NCBI RefSeq assembly: GCF_001187725.1
Contig: NZ_LGIQ01000002.1
Coordinates: forward strand, 1 to 64,000
Reading direction: 5' to 3'
From: Brevibacillus reuszeri
GTDB lineage: Bacteria; Bacillota; Bacilli; Brevibacillales; Brevibacillaceae
Length of the DNA stretch: 64,000 nucleotides
Below, piece by piece: positions 1-8,940 of this stretch (position 1 is the first letter of the stretch; each line of letters opens with the position of its first letter). A program made the translations under genes and the position numbers. The notes below the pieces were generated by a model. That model worked only from the letters and a program-made list of their open reading frames with translations, did no database searches and was not told the DNA's origin.

Positions 1-62
1 GTCGGTAGAGCAGAGGACTGAAAATCCTCGTGTCGGCGGTTCGATTCCGTCCCGAGCCACCA
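1..62 (+). tRNA. tRNA-Phe (GAA), 5' partial
   Basis: The 3' part of a tRNA runs in from the left edge. The anticodon arm is GAGGA-CTGAAAA-TCCTC with anticodon GAA. The TTCGATT T-loop is followed by an encoded CCA at 60-62. The first bases of the acceptor stem lie outside the window. It is the first of seven closely spaced tRNA genes. Confidence 0.95.
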
Positions 63-80
63 TTCATACTTTACAAACGT

Positions 81-156
81 GCCGGTATAGCTCAATTGGT
101 AGAGCACCTGACTTGTAATCAGGGGGTTGTGGGTTCAAGTCCTATTGCCGGCACCA
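81..156 (+). tRNA. tRNA-Thr (TGT)
   Basis: Complete cloverleaf. The acceptor stem GCCGGTA pairs with TGCCGGC. The anticodon arm is CCTGA-CTTGTAA-TCAGG with anticodon TGT, and CCA is encoded at the 3' end. Confidence 0.97.
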
Positions 157-163
157 TTACTAT

Positions 164-238
164 TGGGGTATAGCCAAGCGGTAAGGCAACGGACTTTGAC
201 TCCGTCATTCCTAGGTTCAAATCCTAGTACCCCAGCCA
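164..238 (+). tRNA. tRNA-Gln (TTG)
   Basis: Complete cloverleaf. The acceptor stem TGGGGTA pairs with TACCCCA. The anticodon loop CTTTGAC carries anticodon TTG, and CCA is encoded. Confidence 0.97.
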
Positions 239-245
239 TTTTCAC

Positions 246-321
246 GAGCCATTAGCTCAGTTGGTAGAGCATCTGACTTTTAATCAGAGGGTCGAAGGTT
301 CGAGTCCTTCATGGCTCACCA
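246..321 (+). tRNA. tRNA-Lys (TTT)
   Basis: Complete cloverleaf. The acceptor stem GAGCCAT pairs with ATGGCTC. The anticodon arm is TCTGA-CTTTTAA-TCAGA with anticodon TTT, and CCA is encoded. Confidence 0.97.
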
Positions 322-370
322 GTTTTTACAATTAAAAAGGCAATGATGATATTGCTTCTGTTTCTTATAT

Positions 371-452
371 GCGGGTGTGGCGGAATGGCAGACGCACCAG
401 ATTTAGGTTCTGGCGGGCAACCGTGGGGGTTCAAGTCCCTTCACCCGCACCA
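371..452 (+). tRNA. tRNA-Leu (TAG)
   Basis: Type II tRNA of 82 bases with a long variable arm (GGCGGGCAACCG region). The anticodon arm is CCAGA-TTTAGGT-TCTGG with anticodon TAG. The acceptor stem GCGGGTG pairs with CACCCGC, and CCA is encoded. Confidence 0.97.
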
Positions 453-503
453 TTTTTAAACAGAAGACATAACAATTATTGCAAGAATGCTAACATCTAG
501 CAT

Positions 504-579
504 GCGGACGTAGCTCAATTGGTAGAGCGTCGCCTTGCCAAGGCGAAGGTCGAGGGTTCGAGACCCTTCGTCCGCTCCA
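504..579 (+). tRNA. tRNA-Gly (GCC)
   Basis: Complete cloverleaf. The acceptor stem GCGGACG pairs with CGTCCGC. The anticodon loop TTGCCAA carries anticodon GCC, and CCA is encoded. Confidence 0.97.
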
Positions 580-582
580 TCT

Positions 583-659
583 GTGCCCTTAGCTCAGCTG
601 GATAGAGCGTTTGACTACGAATCAAAAGGTCGGGAGTTCGAATCTCTCAGGGCACGCCA
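583..659 (+). tRNA. tRNA-Arg (ACG)
   Basis: Complete cloverleaf and last gene of the cluster. The anticodon loop CTACGAA carries ACG, where the first A would be edited to inosine. The acceptor stem GTGCCCT pairs with AGGGCAC, and CCA is encoded. Confidence 0.97.
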
Positions 660-677
660 CTATAGCATATGGAATCG

Positions 678-706
678 AAGAGTAGGAATCTGTCCTACTC
701 TTTTTT
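678..706 (+). terminator. Terminator of the tRNA cluster
   Basis: A 10-bp stem AAGAGTAGGA / TCCTACTCTT with a 5-nt loop (ATCTG) is followed by six T. It lies about 20 bases after the last tRNA and probably ends the tRNA transcript. Confidence 0.85.
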
Positions 707-861
707 GTATAATTCCTTTCATAATTTTACAAATTTTAAGTATTTTTCCCTTGTATCTCCTAGTCTCATCTATTACTTTAGAATGAGGATGCACATTTTG
801 CCTATGTAGTTGCTGTTATACACCTGACTGAAGAATACAATGGAACAGGAGTTGTATCTAC

Positions 862-1815
862 ATGAATCCAATAAAAATGGAACATACGCATCCCGCCGTA
901 TTGAAATTAATAGACAATATAGAAAAAGTATTAATCGGCAAAAGATCGGTCATCGAAATGATGGTAGCAGCGGTATTGGCTAATGGACATGTTCTGCTGG
1001 AGGATGTCCCTGGTGTCGGGAAAACCATGCTGGTGCGCGCTTTAGCGAAATCAGTGAGTGGAGAATTCAAGCGGATTCAGTTTACGCCCGATTTGCTGCC
1101 TACTGATGTTACGGGGGTCGCTATCTTTAATCAAAAGAGTCTCGAATTCGAATTTCGCCAAGGTCCGATCTTTGCCAATGTGGTTCTGGCAGATGAAATC
1201 AACCGGACTTCACCAAAAACGCAATCATCCCTTCTTGAGGCAATGGAGGAGCGCTCGGTCACTGTGGATGGTGTCACATATCGTTTGCCAGAGCCTTTTT
1301 TTGTCATGGCCACGCAAAACCCGTTGGAGTATGAGGGTACCTTTCCGTTGCCTGAAGCACAGCTAGACCGTTTCCTCATGCAATTAAGCCTGGGGTATCC
1401 AAGTGTCGAAGAGGAGATGCGCATGCTCTCCAGATTCTCCGACGCCAATCCATTAGAACAGCTGGAACCAGTGATGACGGCTAAGGAGCTAACACAGCTC
1501 CAGCAGCAAGTATCGGCAGTGAAGATATCAGAGGGCGTAAAAGAGTATATCGTTCGCTTGTGTCATCGTACGAGGGACCACCATCACGTTTATTTAGGGG
1601 TAAGTCCTCGTGGCTCACTGGCGCTTTATCGGGCTTCACAGGCATTGGCATTTGTTCGTGGACGGGAGTATGTGATTCCCGATGATGTGAAGGAGCTTGT
1701 GCCACTCATTTTTGCTCACCGGATGTTGGTTAAGCCGGAATCTCGTCTGGAAGGATCGACTGTGGAACGGATTTTGACGGCGATCTTGTCTGAAACCCGC
1801 GTTCCAGTAAGTTGA
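862..1815 (+). CDS. yeaC: MoxR-type AAA+ ATPase
   Basis: This 317-aa protein is a MoxR-family AAA+ ATPase, a group of cytoplasmic chaperone-like ATPases thought to help mature or activate partner proteins. Walker A (GVGKT) is at about residues 51-55 and Walker B (VVLADE) at 107-112. A sensor-type ATQNPLE follows, and the C-terminal lid domain is present. The ATG is preceded by AGGAG at suitable spacing. The next two genes encode a DUF58 protein and a membrane transglutaminase. This MoxR-DUF58-transglutaminase trio is a well-known conserved cluster and matches yeaC-yeaD-yebA of B. subtilis just ahead of guaA. The biochemical partner is not shown by the sequence. Confidence 0.92.
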   Translation: MNPIKMEHTHPAVLKLIDNIEKVLIGKRSVIEMMVAAVLANGHVLLEDVPGVGKTMLVRALAKSVSGEFKRIQFTPDLLPTDVTGVAIFNQKSLEFEFRQGPIFANVVLADEINRTSPKTQSSLLEAMEERSVTVDGVTYRLPEPFFVMATQNPLEYEGTFPLPEAQLDRFLMQLSLGYPSVEEEMRMLSRFSDANPLEQLEPVMTAKELTQLQQQVSAVKISEGVKEYIVRLCHRTRDHHHVYLGVSPRGSLALYRASQALAFVRGREYVIPDDVKELVPLIFAHRMLVKPESRLEGSTVERILTAILSETRVPVS

Positions 1816-1829
1816 GGCGGTGACTATGA

Positions 1830-3035
1830 ATGAGACAGCAAAGGTGGGGCAAAGCCAAAATTATTGGACTCGTAATTGTCACATATATCTTCGCGAAGTT
1901 TCAAGGCGGTTTTTCTAGCTGGTTTTTATTTTACGCTAGCTTAGGCTTTTTGGTATACGAAATGCTGGCATACTATTTGATGTTTGCAACTCTGGAGGTA
2001 GTGCGAGAAGTAGATCGGAACCGATTGCAGGACGGGGATAGCGTAATCGTCACCATTCGCTTGCGACGACGGATCAGGTTTCCATTAGGCTGGAATATGA
2101 TTGTGGAGCCGTTGCCCGACCGGCTTGCGGGCGTTTACGAGCCACATCGGCAGCTCCTCTTTCCTTGGTTTAAGCGGGAAGTAGAATTTCGCTACGTCAT
2201 TCCGAATTTACCGCGTGGTCATTATCGTCTGACGAATTGTACGGTGAGTGGCGGAGATTTTTTTGGCTTTTTTGAAAGAAGACAAGTCTTTCCGCTTTCC
2301 GATGAGTTTCTCGTCTACCCGAGATACAAAGAGCTGACACATTGGGCACTAGGGGATGGGAGCTTTAGTGGAAATGTGCACGTGTCTCATCGGAGATCAG
2401 ATGATGTGGCTGCCGTTCGCGGAGTTCGGGAATATCATCGTGGAGACCGGCTCAGTCAGATTCACTGGCGAGCATCTGCACGTGGAACTGGTTTAAAAAC
2501 AAAAGAGTTTGAGCATCAGGCGATGAATCAGGCTGTCTTTTTCCTCGACGTGGAAAGAGAGAGCTATCGTGATAAGCCTGCACAATTGTTCGAGACGGCC
2601 GTAAAGCTGACAGCGAGTCTGATAGCCTATGCAAACCGCAATCAGTATCACTACGGGCTGGTCTATAAGCAAATAGAGCGGACCTCGCTGGCACCTTCTC
2701 TCTCCCATGCCCATCTAGTACGAGTGTTTGATCAATTGGCGAGAGTAATGCCTGAGGGAGGCGACCCGTTTGCAAAAATTATCGGGCGCGAAGCATTAGA
2801 GCAATCACAGGGTGTGACCCTTGTCATCGTGACTCCGCGTGTGGAGAAAGGGCTCATTAGCAGATTGATTGCCCTGACTCAAAAGGGGCGGCGGGTTCAG
2901 TTGTTTTATGTACATGCTGAACAATCGCTCTCTGATGAGCAAAAGCATGTGCTGCAGCTGCTTATGGCTAACAAGGTCACATGTACATCGATCCACATGG
3001 AAAACCACGAGTGGAAGCGTATTGGAGGTGCCTAG
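1830..3035 (+). CDS. yeaD: DUF58 domain protein
   Basis: 401 aa. Two hydrophobic stretches near the N-terminus (about residues 11-28 and 30-52) suggest membrane anchoring. The DUF58 signature with R-G-D and IHWRASAR lies at about residues 203-218. This domain family has a VWA-like fold and is nearly always encoded beside MoxR ATPases, which suggests the two act together. Its molecular role is not established. The gene starts 14 bases after the MoxR stop, and a GGCGG-type ribosome site precedes the ATG, so both are probably in one operon with the transglutaminase gene that follows 4 bases after its stop codon. Confidence 0.9.
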   Translation: MRQQRWGKAKIIGLVIVTYIFAKFQGGFSSWFLFYASLGFLVYEMLAYYLMFATLEVVREVDRNRLQDGDSVIVTIRLRRRIRFPLGWNMIVEPLPDRLAGVYEPHRQLLFPWFKREVEFRYVIPNLPRGHYRLTNCTVSGGDFFGFFERRQVFPLSDEFLVYPRYKELTHWALGDGSFSGNVHVSHRRSDDVAAVRGVREYHRGDRLSQIHWRASARGTGLKTKEFEHQAMNQAVFFLDVERESYRDKPAQLFETAVKLTASLIAYANRNQYHYGLVYKQIERTSLAPSLSHAHLVRVFDQLARVMPEGGDPFAKIIGREALEQSQGVTLVIVTPRVEKGLISRLIALTQKGRRVQLFYVHAEQSLSDEQKHVLQLLMANKVTCTSIHMENHEWKRIGGA

Positions 3036-3039
3036 ACTC

Positions 3040-5274
3040 ATGAACGTATGGAAACGACCAGCGCTCTTGGAATGGGTCTCTGCCCTTTTACTGTTCCTGC
3101 TGCTGCGTGAATGGTTATTCCCGATGCAAGAGCTGACAGATACGGGTATTTTGTGGCCGTTCTTTATTATTTCTGCTGGTGTTTTGATCATTGACGTACT
3201 TGTACCGTTTCGCTGGATGACATTCCCGATCAAGCTGCTGGGCTTGTTATGGCTGCTGCATGCAACCTTGTTTGATACCCCTTTGTTTGAGACGGAATGG
3301 CTTGCTGAGCTATATGGAAATATCGTCCGGGATTTCCCGCTTGTCATGCATCAGAACTGGGCAGATATGTCGCTCGTTTCGCGCAATGCCATGTTTGATC
3401 TGGCTCTGCTCATTTTGATCTCGATGCTGACGTATCTGGTTTTGGAGCAACGCCAAGGACTCTGGTTTGTCTTTTTAACAGAGCTCTATTTATGTGTGCT
3501 GGATACGTTCCTTCCTTATGATGCAAGTGCGGGGATTGTTCGTGCCTTCATCTATGGATTTCTGCTCTTAATGGTCAGTCATTTTACAAAAATGACCAGC
3601 ATGGCTTCCTTATCTGGTAAGAGGGCACGAATATTGGGGAACTCGCTGTTGGCATCTATGTTAGTCATAGGAGTGAGTGTAGGGATTGGTTATGCTGCTC
3701 CGAAAAAGGATGCCAGCTGGCCGGACCCAGTCGCCTTTTTGACGGGGAGCGATAACAATGCACCTGTCGGTGTCATGAAGAAGGTTGGCTATGACAACAA
3801 TGACGAGCGACTTGGCGGACCGTTTTTACAGGATAATACGCTGGTGTTTATAGCTACCACCAATGAGCGGAGCTACTGGCGTGGCGATTCCAAGGATGTG
3901 TATACGGGTGTCGGCTGGGAAAAGGAAAAGGCTCAGTATGAGTCCATCCTGGACCCTCAGAAGCACGAGTGGAAGGATACGTTATTCCACGGGTTTGAAA
4001 CTAAAAAGGTGAATGCTTCGCTTGAATTCAAGGGACCTCAACAGTTCGCAACCGTCTTTTATCCGGGACAGCTGCAAAAGGTCAGCAACTACGCGCCGCC
4101 AAATGCTACGGTGGTCTATGACATGATGAACCAGCAGTTGGAAGTGCATGCAGGAAAGACAACCTTGATTCAGATCGAAGGCGAACATGAGAAGTCCGTG
4201 ACCAGGCCAAACGGAACGCTTCTGAAGCTGAATCAGTATAACTTAGAAGCAGAAGTGCCGATTGTCAGTGAAAAAGCAGTCACACAAGCAGGGACAGACT
4301 ATCCTCAGGACATTAGGGAGCGCTACTTGCAGCTGCCAGCTACTTTGCCTCCACGTGTCAAGGAACTGGCTCAGACTGTGACCAAGGATGCGAAGACTCC
4401 TTATGAAAAAGTAAGAGCAATCGAGAATTACTTGCGCTCGAGTGGAAAATATAAGTATGAAACGAAGGATGTTCCTGTCCCGCAAGAAGGCCAGGACTTT
4501 GTTGACCACTTTCTGTTTGACAGCATGAGAGGCTATTGTGACCATTTCTCTACCTCAATGGCGGTTATGCTGCGGACGCTCGATATCCCGACACGTTGGG
4601 TAAAAGGCTTTGCTCCAGGTGAGCGCGTAGGCACGGATAGCCAAAACAACGAGATTATGGAGATACGCAACAAGGATGCCCACTCCTGGGTAGAGGTGTA
4701 CTTCCCGGGACATGGTTGGATTCCGTTTGAAGCAACAAGTACCTTTATGTCTCCTGTTCGTTTTCATTACGATCTCCAAACCTCGCAGCCACAAATTCCG
4801 ATTCCGTTACCCGATTTGGGGAATACAGCAACGCCAGATCGTGGCGACGGTCGCCTCGACAATTTGGAAGAGGGAGATCAGGTATCTGGCAAACGCTTTT
4901 CGATCCCGTGGCAGGTAAATGCTGGAGTGGTTGCATTGCTTGCAGTGGCGGGCGTGGTAGCCTATCGTCGCAAAAAGGATATTCAGGTTTGGTGGCTTCG
5001 CAGGCAAATTCATAATGAGCGGAGTACGCAATATAAAGACCGATTCAACCTGTTAATGCGGATGGTAGAGAGCGTGTACGCACGCAGGCAAGCAGGGGAA
5101 ACCTTGCGCGAGTATGTAAATAGGCTCACGATTCCGGGCGACAAAAGACAGGATCTGCGTTATCTAACTGAGATGTACGAACGAGCGATTTACGGCTTCA
5201 AGGAGATGGAACAAAAGGCACGTACAGTGGCAGAGCAAGTAATAGAAAGATTGATCCGTCAACTGAAGCCTTGA
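3040..5274 (+). CDS. yebA: Membrane-anchored transglutaminase-like protein
   Basis: 744 aa from the ATG chosen here. This start has GGAGG 11 bases upstream and lies just after the DUF58 stop; the longer open frame would overlap that gene deeply. The N-terminal ~220 residues hold several transmembrane helices, followed by an extracytoplasmic transglutaminase-like core. The catalytic-type residues are Cys500 (in YCDHFS), His548 (in AHSWVEV) and an acidic residue at 564 (FEAT, Glu where Asp is usual). One more helix near residues 630-650 precedes a DUF4129-like C-terminal tail. This is the TgpA/YebA layout. It probably acts as a cysteine peptidase or crosslinking enzyme at the outer face of the membrane. 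Substrates are unknown. Confidence 0.88.
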   Translation: MNVWKRPALLEWVSALLLFLLLREWLFPMQELTDTGILWPFFIISAGVLIIDVLVPFRWMTFPIKLLGLLWLLHATLFDTPLFETEWLAELYGNIVRDFPLVMHQNWADMSLVSRNAMFDLALLILISMLTYLVLEQRQGLWFVFLTELYLCVLDTFLPYDASAGIVRAFIYGFLLLMVSHFTKMTSMASLSGKRARILGNSLLASMLVIGVSVGIGYAAPKKDASWPDPVAFLTGSDNNAPVGVMKKVGYDNNDERLGGPFLQDNTLVFIATTNERSYWRGDSKDVYTGVGWEKEKAQYESILDPQKHEWKDTLFHGFETKKVNASLEFKGPQQFATVFYPGQLQKVSNYAPPNATVVYDMMNQQLEVHAGKTTLIQIEGEHEKSVTRPNGTLLKLNQYNLEAEVPIVSEKAVTQAGTDYPQDIRERYLQLPATLPPRVKELAQTVTKDAKTPYEKVRAIENYLRSSGKYKYETKDVPVPQEGQDFVDHFLFDSMRGYCDHFSTSMAVMLRTLDIPTRWVKGFAPGERVGTDSQNNEIMEIRNKDAHSWVEVYFPGHGWIPFEATSTFMSPVRFHYDLQTSQPQIPIPLPDLGNTATPDRGDGRLDNLEEGDQVSGKRFSIPWQVNAGVVALLAVAGVVAYRRKKDIQVWWLRRQIHNERSTQYKDRFNLLMRMVESVYARRQAGETLREYVNRLTIPGDKRQDLRYLTEMYERAIYGFKEMEQKARTVAEQVIERLIRQLKP

Positions 5275-5299
5275 ACAATGACGTTTCATCTGCTAGAAT
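5271..5299 (+). promoter_or_regulatory. guaA promoter
   Basis: TTGAAC (5271-5276) and TAGAAT (5294-5299) are separated by 17 bases, with a TGC extension before the -10. The -35 overlaps the stop codon of the preceding transglutaminase gene. Transcription would start just upstream of the riboswitch. Confidence 0.75.
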
Positions 5300-5313
5300 G
5301 ACGATCAATGAGA

Positions 5314-5381
5314 CTCGTATAATGTTCAGGAATATGGCCTGAAAGTTTCTACCGCCCAACCGTAAATTGAGCGACTACGAG
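5314..5381 (+). ncRNA. Guanine riboswitch (purine aptamer) ahead of guaA
   Basis: This is a canonical purine aptamer. P1 is CTCGTA / TACGAG. The junction elements are TATAAT, the L2 loop GAATATGG, TTTCTACC, the L3 loop CCGTAAA, and the 3' junction GACTAC. The residue corresponding to position 74 is C, which in this family specifies guanine or hypoxanthine rather than adenine. It is followed 50 bases later by an intrinsic terminator, so guanine binding should switch guaA off. Confidence 0.93.
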
Positions 5382-5429
5382 GATAGCACTTCGGATTTTT
5401 GTACATGCAACCGCACATGTGTACACAAG

Positions 5430-5481
5430 CTGGGACGCTGCCTCCGTATGATTTTTCGGAGGTAACAGTCCCGGTTTTTTT
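5430..5481 (+). terminator. Riboswitch-controlled terminator of guaA leader
   Basis: The lower stem CTGGGAC / GTCCCGG and upper stem CCTCCG / CGGAGG are followed by seven T. Its position downstream of the aptamer and upstream of guaA makes it the expression platform. Confidence 0.85.
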
Positions 5482-5563
5482 GCAAATATGCGACAACTTG
5501 TATCTACATCCGGGGGAAGCGGAAACTTGCACGTCCTGTGCATTACAGGAGAAGGGGGAAGTC

Positions 5564-7102
5564 ATGGACAAGTCAGTGGAAATGGTTGTCGTACTTGATT
5601 TCGGAGGCCAATACAATCAGTTGATCGCACGCCGTGTACGCGATCTGGGTGTTTACAGCGAATTGGTACCATTCAATACGCCCGTGGAGAAAATCAAGGA
5701 AATGAAGCCAAAGGGGATTATTTTCTCCGGTGGTCCAGCGAGTGTCTACGAAGAAGGAGCGCCAAAAGTAGACCCTGCTATTTTTGAACTGGGCTTGCCA
5801 ATCCTGGGTATTTGCTACGGTATGCAATTGATGAGCCACATGCTCGAAGGAAAGGTTGAGCGCGCTGGTAAACGCGAGTACGGTAAAGCAGAGCTTCGTT
5901 TGCAAGACGCACACAGCCTGTACGAAAAATGGGATGCAAATGAAATCGTATGGATGAGCCACTCTGATAAAGTAGTAGAGCTCCCAACCGGTTTCCGCGT
6001 AGATGCAGTGAGCGACAGCTGCCCGGTAGCTGCGATCAGCCACCCAGAACGCAAGCTGTACGGTGTTCAATTCCACCCGGAAGTTCGCCATACGGCAAAA
6101 GGGACGGAGTTTATTGGCAACTTCCTGTTTAACGTTTGTAGATGTGAAGCAAACTGGAGCATGACTACGTTCATCGAGGATGAAATTGCTCATATCCGTG
6201 AAACAGTTGGCAGCAAGCAAGTACTGTGTGCACTGAGCGGAGGAGTAGACTCCTCTGTAGTAGCGGCACTGATCCACAAAGCCATTGGCGATCAACTGAC
6301 TTGCATGTTCGTTGACCATGGACTGCTTCGCCAGGGAGAAGCTGAAGGCGTAATGGAAACATTCTCTGAAAAGTTTTCCATGAAGGTAATCAAGATTGAT
6401 GCTCGCGAACGCTTCATGAGTAAGTTGAAAGGCGTTTCCGACCCAGAGCAAAAACGTAAAATCATCGGTAACGAGTTTATTTACGTATTTGATGAAGAGG
6501 CTGGAAAGCTCACAGACATGGACTTCCTCGCACAAGGCACACTCTATACAGATATCGTTGAGAGCGGTACGGCAACAGCTCAAACGATTAAATCGCACCA
6601 TAACGTAGGCGGTTTGCCTGAAGACATGAAATTCACTTTGATTGAACCATTGAAAACACTGTTCAAGGATGAGGTTCGCAAGCTGGGTACAGAGCTGGGC
6701 TTGCCAGATGAGATCGTATGGCGCCAACCGTTCCCAGGTCCAGGACTTGGTATTCGTGTTTTGGGTGAAGTAACTGAAGAAAAGCTGAAAATTGTTCGTG
6801 AATCCGATGCGATTCTTCGTGAAGAGATTGCCAAAGCGGGTCTTGATCGAGAAATCTGGCAATACTTCACAGCCCTGCCGAACATGACAACGGTCGGTGT
6901 AATGGGTGATGTGCGTACGTACTCTTACACGGTTGGTATTCGTGCCGTTACTTCCATTGATGGTATGACTGCTGACTGGGCACGCATTCCTTGGGATGTA
7001 TTGGAGAAAATCTCCACTCGTATCGTAAACGAAGTAGATAACGTAAACCGTATCGTCTATGATGTTACGTCCAAACCACCAGCAACAATTGAGTGGGAAT
7101 AG
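5564..7102 (+). CDS. guaA: GMP synthase (glutamine-hydrolysing)
   Basis: 513 aa. GuaA converts XMP to GMP using ATP and glutamine. The N-terminal class I glutamine amidotransferase domain carries the nucleophile Cys84 in GICYGM and a catalytic HPE motif (FHPEV). The ATP-pyrophosphatase domain has the PP-loop LSGGVDSS at 224-231. The C-terminal dimerisation domain ends in the family-typical PPATIEWE. The start used has AAGGGGG 5-10 bases upstream; an earlier in-frame ATG at 5399 lies inside the riboswitch leader and is rejected. The gene stands alone behind a guanine riboswitch, which fits end-product control. Confidence 0.97.
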   Translation: MDKSVEMVVVLDFGGQYNQLIARRVRDLGVYSELVPFNTPVEKIKEMKPKGIIFSGGPASVYEEGAPKVDPAIFELGLPILGICYGMQLMSHMLEGKVERAGKREYGKAELRLQDAHSLYEKWDANEIVWMSHSDKVVELPTGFRVDAVSDSCPVAAISHPERKLYGVQFHPEVRHTAKGTEFIGNFLFNVCRCEANWSMTTFIEDEIAHIRETVGSKQVLCALSGGVDSSVVAALIHKAIGDQLTCMFVDHGLLRQGEAEGVMETFSEKFSMKVIKIDARERFMSKLKGVSDPEQKRKIIGNEFIYVFDEEAGKLTDMDFLAQGTLYTDIVESGTATAQTIKSHHNVGGLPEDMKFTLIEPLKTLFKDEVRKLGTELGLPDEIVWRQPFPGPGLGIRVLGEVTEEKLKIVRESDAILREEIAKAGLDREIWQYFTALPNMTTVGVMGDVRTYSYTVGIRAVTSIDGMTADWARIPWDVLEKISTRIVNEVDNVNRIVYDVTSKPPATIEWE

Positions 7103-7105
7103 TAA

Positions 7106-7149
7106 AAACACGGATGTTTGTTGGTAAGTAAAAATTAACGTTCGTATTT
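7106..7149 (+). promoter_or_regulatory. Possible PurBox pair upstream of pbuG
   Basis: CGGA (7111-7114) and TTCG (7141-7144) lie in inverted orientation 26 bases apart. This resembles two PurR boxes whose cores are CGAA and TTCG. The second box (AACGTTCGTATTT) is the better match. It sits directly upstream of the -35. Repression by PurR would add to riboswitch control. The first half-site is poor, so this is tentative. Confidence 0.35.
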
Positions 7150-7152
7150 TCG

Positions 7153-7181
7153 TTGACATATGTATGCGCACCTGTTACACT
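7153..7181 (+). promoter_or_regulatory. pbuG promoter
   Basis: A perfect TTGACA (7153-7158) is followed after 17 bases by TACACT (7176-7181), which carries a TGT extended -10. Confidence 0.7.
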
Positions 7182-7210
7182 TCTCAATGTGTAAGAGGTA
7201 ACATAGGAAG

Positions 7211-7279
7211 GTTCGTATATTCTCGGGAATATGGCTCGAGAGTTTCTACGGGGTCGCCATTAACGACCTGGCTACGAAC
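7211..7279 (+). ncRNA. Purine riboswitch ahead of pbuG (variant aptamer)
   Basis: P1 is GTTCGTA / TACGAAC. The P2 loop GAATATGG and the junction TTTCTAC are canonical, and the residue matching position 74 is C, so guanine or hypoxanthine is the expected ligand. Several positions depart from the family: the first junction reads TATATT instead of TATAAT, L3 is CCATTAA instead of CCGTAAA, and the 3' junction is GGCTAC instead of GACTAC. A terminator follows at 7341-7381. Confidence 0.85.
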
Positions 7280-7340
7280 AAAATGTCAACGGGATGCGTT
7301 ATTGTTATTATTTTTGAAATTGTTCCCGATGTGTTTTGTG

Positions 7341-7381
7341 AAAAGGCCAGGCGCATACTATGAGCGTCTCGGCCTTTTTTT
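7341..7381 (+). terminator. Riboswitch-controlled terminator of pbuG leader
   Basis: The stem AAAAGGCC...GGCCTTTT, with the inner AGGCGC / GAGCGTCT pairing, is followed by seven T. It ends 30 bases before the pbuG start codon. Confidence 0.85.
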
Positions 7382-7410
7382 ACCACAACCATAACATGGG
7401 GGGACTAGAG

Positions 7411-8787
7411 GTGCGGAAGTATTTTGAGTTCGACAAACTAGGCACCAATTACCGCCGCGAGATTATCGCGGGTATCACAACGTTCTTGGCAATGGCATAC
7501 ATCTTGGCAGTAAATCCTTTCATACTTAGTGGTGCTGATCTACCGCCTGAACTGAAAGCAAACTATCCAGAATTCCATTCCGTCTTTACCGCAACAGCTC
7601 TAGCAGCAGCAATTGGCTCTTTGTTGATGGGATTCCTCGGACGTTTGCCAATTGGACAGGCACCAGGTATGGGCTTGAATGCTTTTTTCACCTATACAGT
7701 TGTTTTGACGATGCAAATTCCTTGGCAACAGGCTCTCGCCGGCGTTTTCCTGTCTTGTACCATCTTTTTGATTTTGTCACTTACAGGTGTTCGTGAAGCG
7801 ATTATTCGGGCGATTCCACAAGGCTTGAAATATGCTGTATCTGCAGGGATTGGACTTTTTATTGCTTTTATCGGTTTGAAAAATGCAGGGATCGTGGTTG
7901 CAAATGACGCAACGTTTGTAGCGCTGGGGCACCTGACCTTCTTCCATGAAGGAATGAAGCCAGAAGACATTCTAGCTGCGAAAAATGCGCTCCTTGCTGT
8001 TTTTGGTTTGATTGTTACCGTTGTTCTGCTTTCACGTAAAATCAATGCAGGTATTTTTATTGGTATGGTCGTAACTGCAGTGGTTGGGATGATCTTTGGA
8101 TTGGTAAGTCTACCAGGCAGTATCGTTGCGCCAGTTCCAAGTATTGCGCCTACATTTGGTGCAGCGTTCCAATACCTCGGTGACCCGTCTGCTTTGTTCA
8201 CTGTGAACATGCTGATTGTTGTCCTGACGTTCTTGTTTGTTGATTTCTTCGATGCGACAGGTACTCTCTTGGGTGTTGCCAGTCAAGCTGGCCTACTAAA
8301 AGAGGATGGCAATCTGCCACGTCCAGGAAAAGCGCTTGCTTCTGATGCGGTTGCCGGTATGGCAGGTGCAGTTTTGGGTACATCAACAACTACCGCTTAT
8401 GTTGAATCGACAGCGGGTGTAGCTGCAGGTGGTCGCTCTGGCTTTACTGCGATTGTTGTAGGGGTAATGTTCCTTTTGGCATTGTTCTTCTCACCGATTC
8501 TTGCGATTGTGACACCAGCTGTTACAGCGCCAGCATTGATCATCGTTGGCGTACTGATGGCTTCCCACGTTGCGCATATTGCTTGGAAGGATTTGGACGA
8601 GGCGTTCCCGGCATTCCTGACCATACTTTTGATGCCGCTGACTTACAGTATCGCAACAGGTATTGCTACTGGTTTCATCGTTTATCCAGTGATGAAGGTA
8701 TTGAAAGGCAAAGCGCGTGAAGTACATCCAGCCATGTACGTATTGTTCTTCGTCTTCCTGGCCTACTTTATCTGGCTGCGCGAATAG
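7411..8787 (+). CDS. pbuG: Guanine/hypoxanthine permease, NCS2/AzgA type
   Basis: 458 aa, with about 12-13 hydrophobic segments. It imports hypoxanthine and guanine by proton symport in the AzgA-like branch of the NCS2 family. The N-terminus (KYFEFDKLGTNYRREI then AGITTFLAMAYI) and an internal DFFDATGTLLG segment are family hallmarks. GTG at 7411 is chosen because GGGGGGA sits six bases upstream; earlier in-frame ATGs fall within or just after the leader terminator. Guanine riboswitch control and adjacency to guaA support the substrate. PbuO is the main alternative name. Confidence 0.93.
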   Translation: MRKYFEFDKLGTNYRREIIAGITTFLAMAYILAVNPFILSGADLPPELKANYPEFHSVFTATALAAAIGSLLMGFLGRLPIGQAPGMGLNAFFTYTVVLTMQIPWQQALAGVFLSCTIFLILSLTGVREAIIRAIPQGLKYAVSAGIGLFIAFIGLKNAGIVVANDATFVALGHLTFFHEGMKPEDILAAKNALLAVFGLIVTVVLLSRKINAGIFIGMVVTAVVGMIFGLVSLPGSIVAPVPSIAPTFGAAFQYLGDPSALFTVNMLIVVLTFLFVDFFDATGTLLGVASQAGLLKEDGNLPRPGKALASDAVAGMAGAVLGTSTTTAYVESTAGVAAGGRSGFTAIVVGVMFLLALFFSPILAIVTPAVTAPALIIVGVLMASHVAHIAWKDLDEAFPAFLTILLMPLTYSIATGIATGFIVYPVMKVLKGKAREVHPAMYVLFFVFLAYFIWLRE

Positions 8788-8800
8788 GAGAATAGAATAG

Positions 8801-8834
8801 CGGCTTCCTGTCTATGGACGGGAGCCGTTTTTTT
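8801..8834 (+). terminator. Terminator after pbuG
   Basis: The stem CGGCTTCC / GGGAGCCG (one G-T pair) is followed by seven T, 13 bases after the pbuG stop. Confidence 0.85.
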
Positions 8835-8880
8835 CTGTGAAAAATGGTTATGACCGTTTTATTTCCCTGAACTCCGGTGC

Positions 8881-8910
8881 TTGCATATTTGCCTCTATCT
8901 GATGTATGAT
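8881..8910 (+). promoter_or_regulatory. hisS leader promoter
   Basis: TTGCAT (8881-8886) and TATGAT (8905-8910) are 18 bases apart. A start near 8917 would give a leader of about 225 nt before hisS. Confidence 0.6.
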
Positions 8911-8940
8911 GGGAAAAATCTTTTTGAAGAGGGATCCACG

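Noticed and set aside
535..786. An 83-codon open frame across the tRNA-Gly/tRNA-Arg genes and terminator
   Set aside because: It overlaps two tRNAs and a terminator. A chance open frame.
5573..7171. A 532-codon open frame on the minus strand across guaA
   Set aside because: It is an exact antisense shadow of guaA with no ribosome site or recognisable domain; high coding bias of guaA leaves the opposite strand open.
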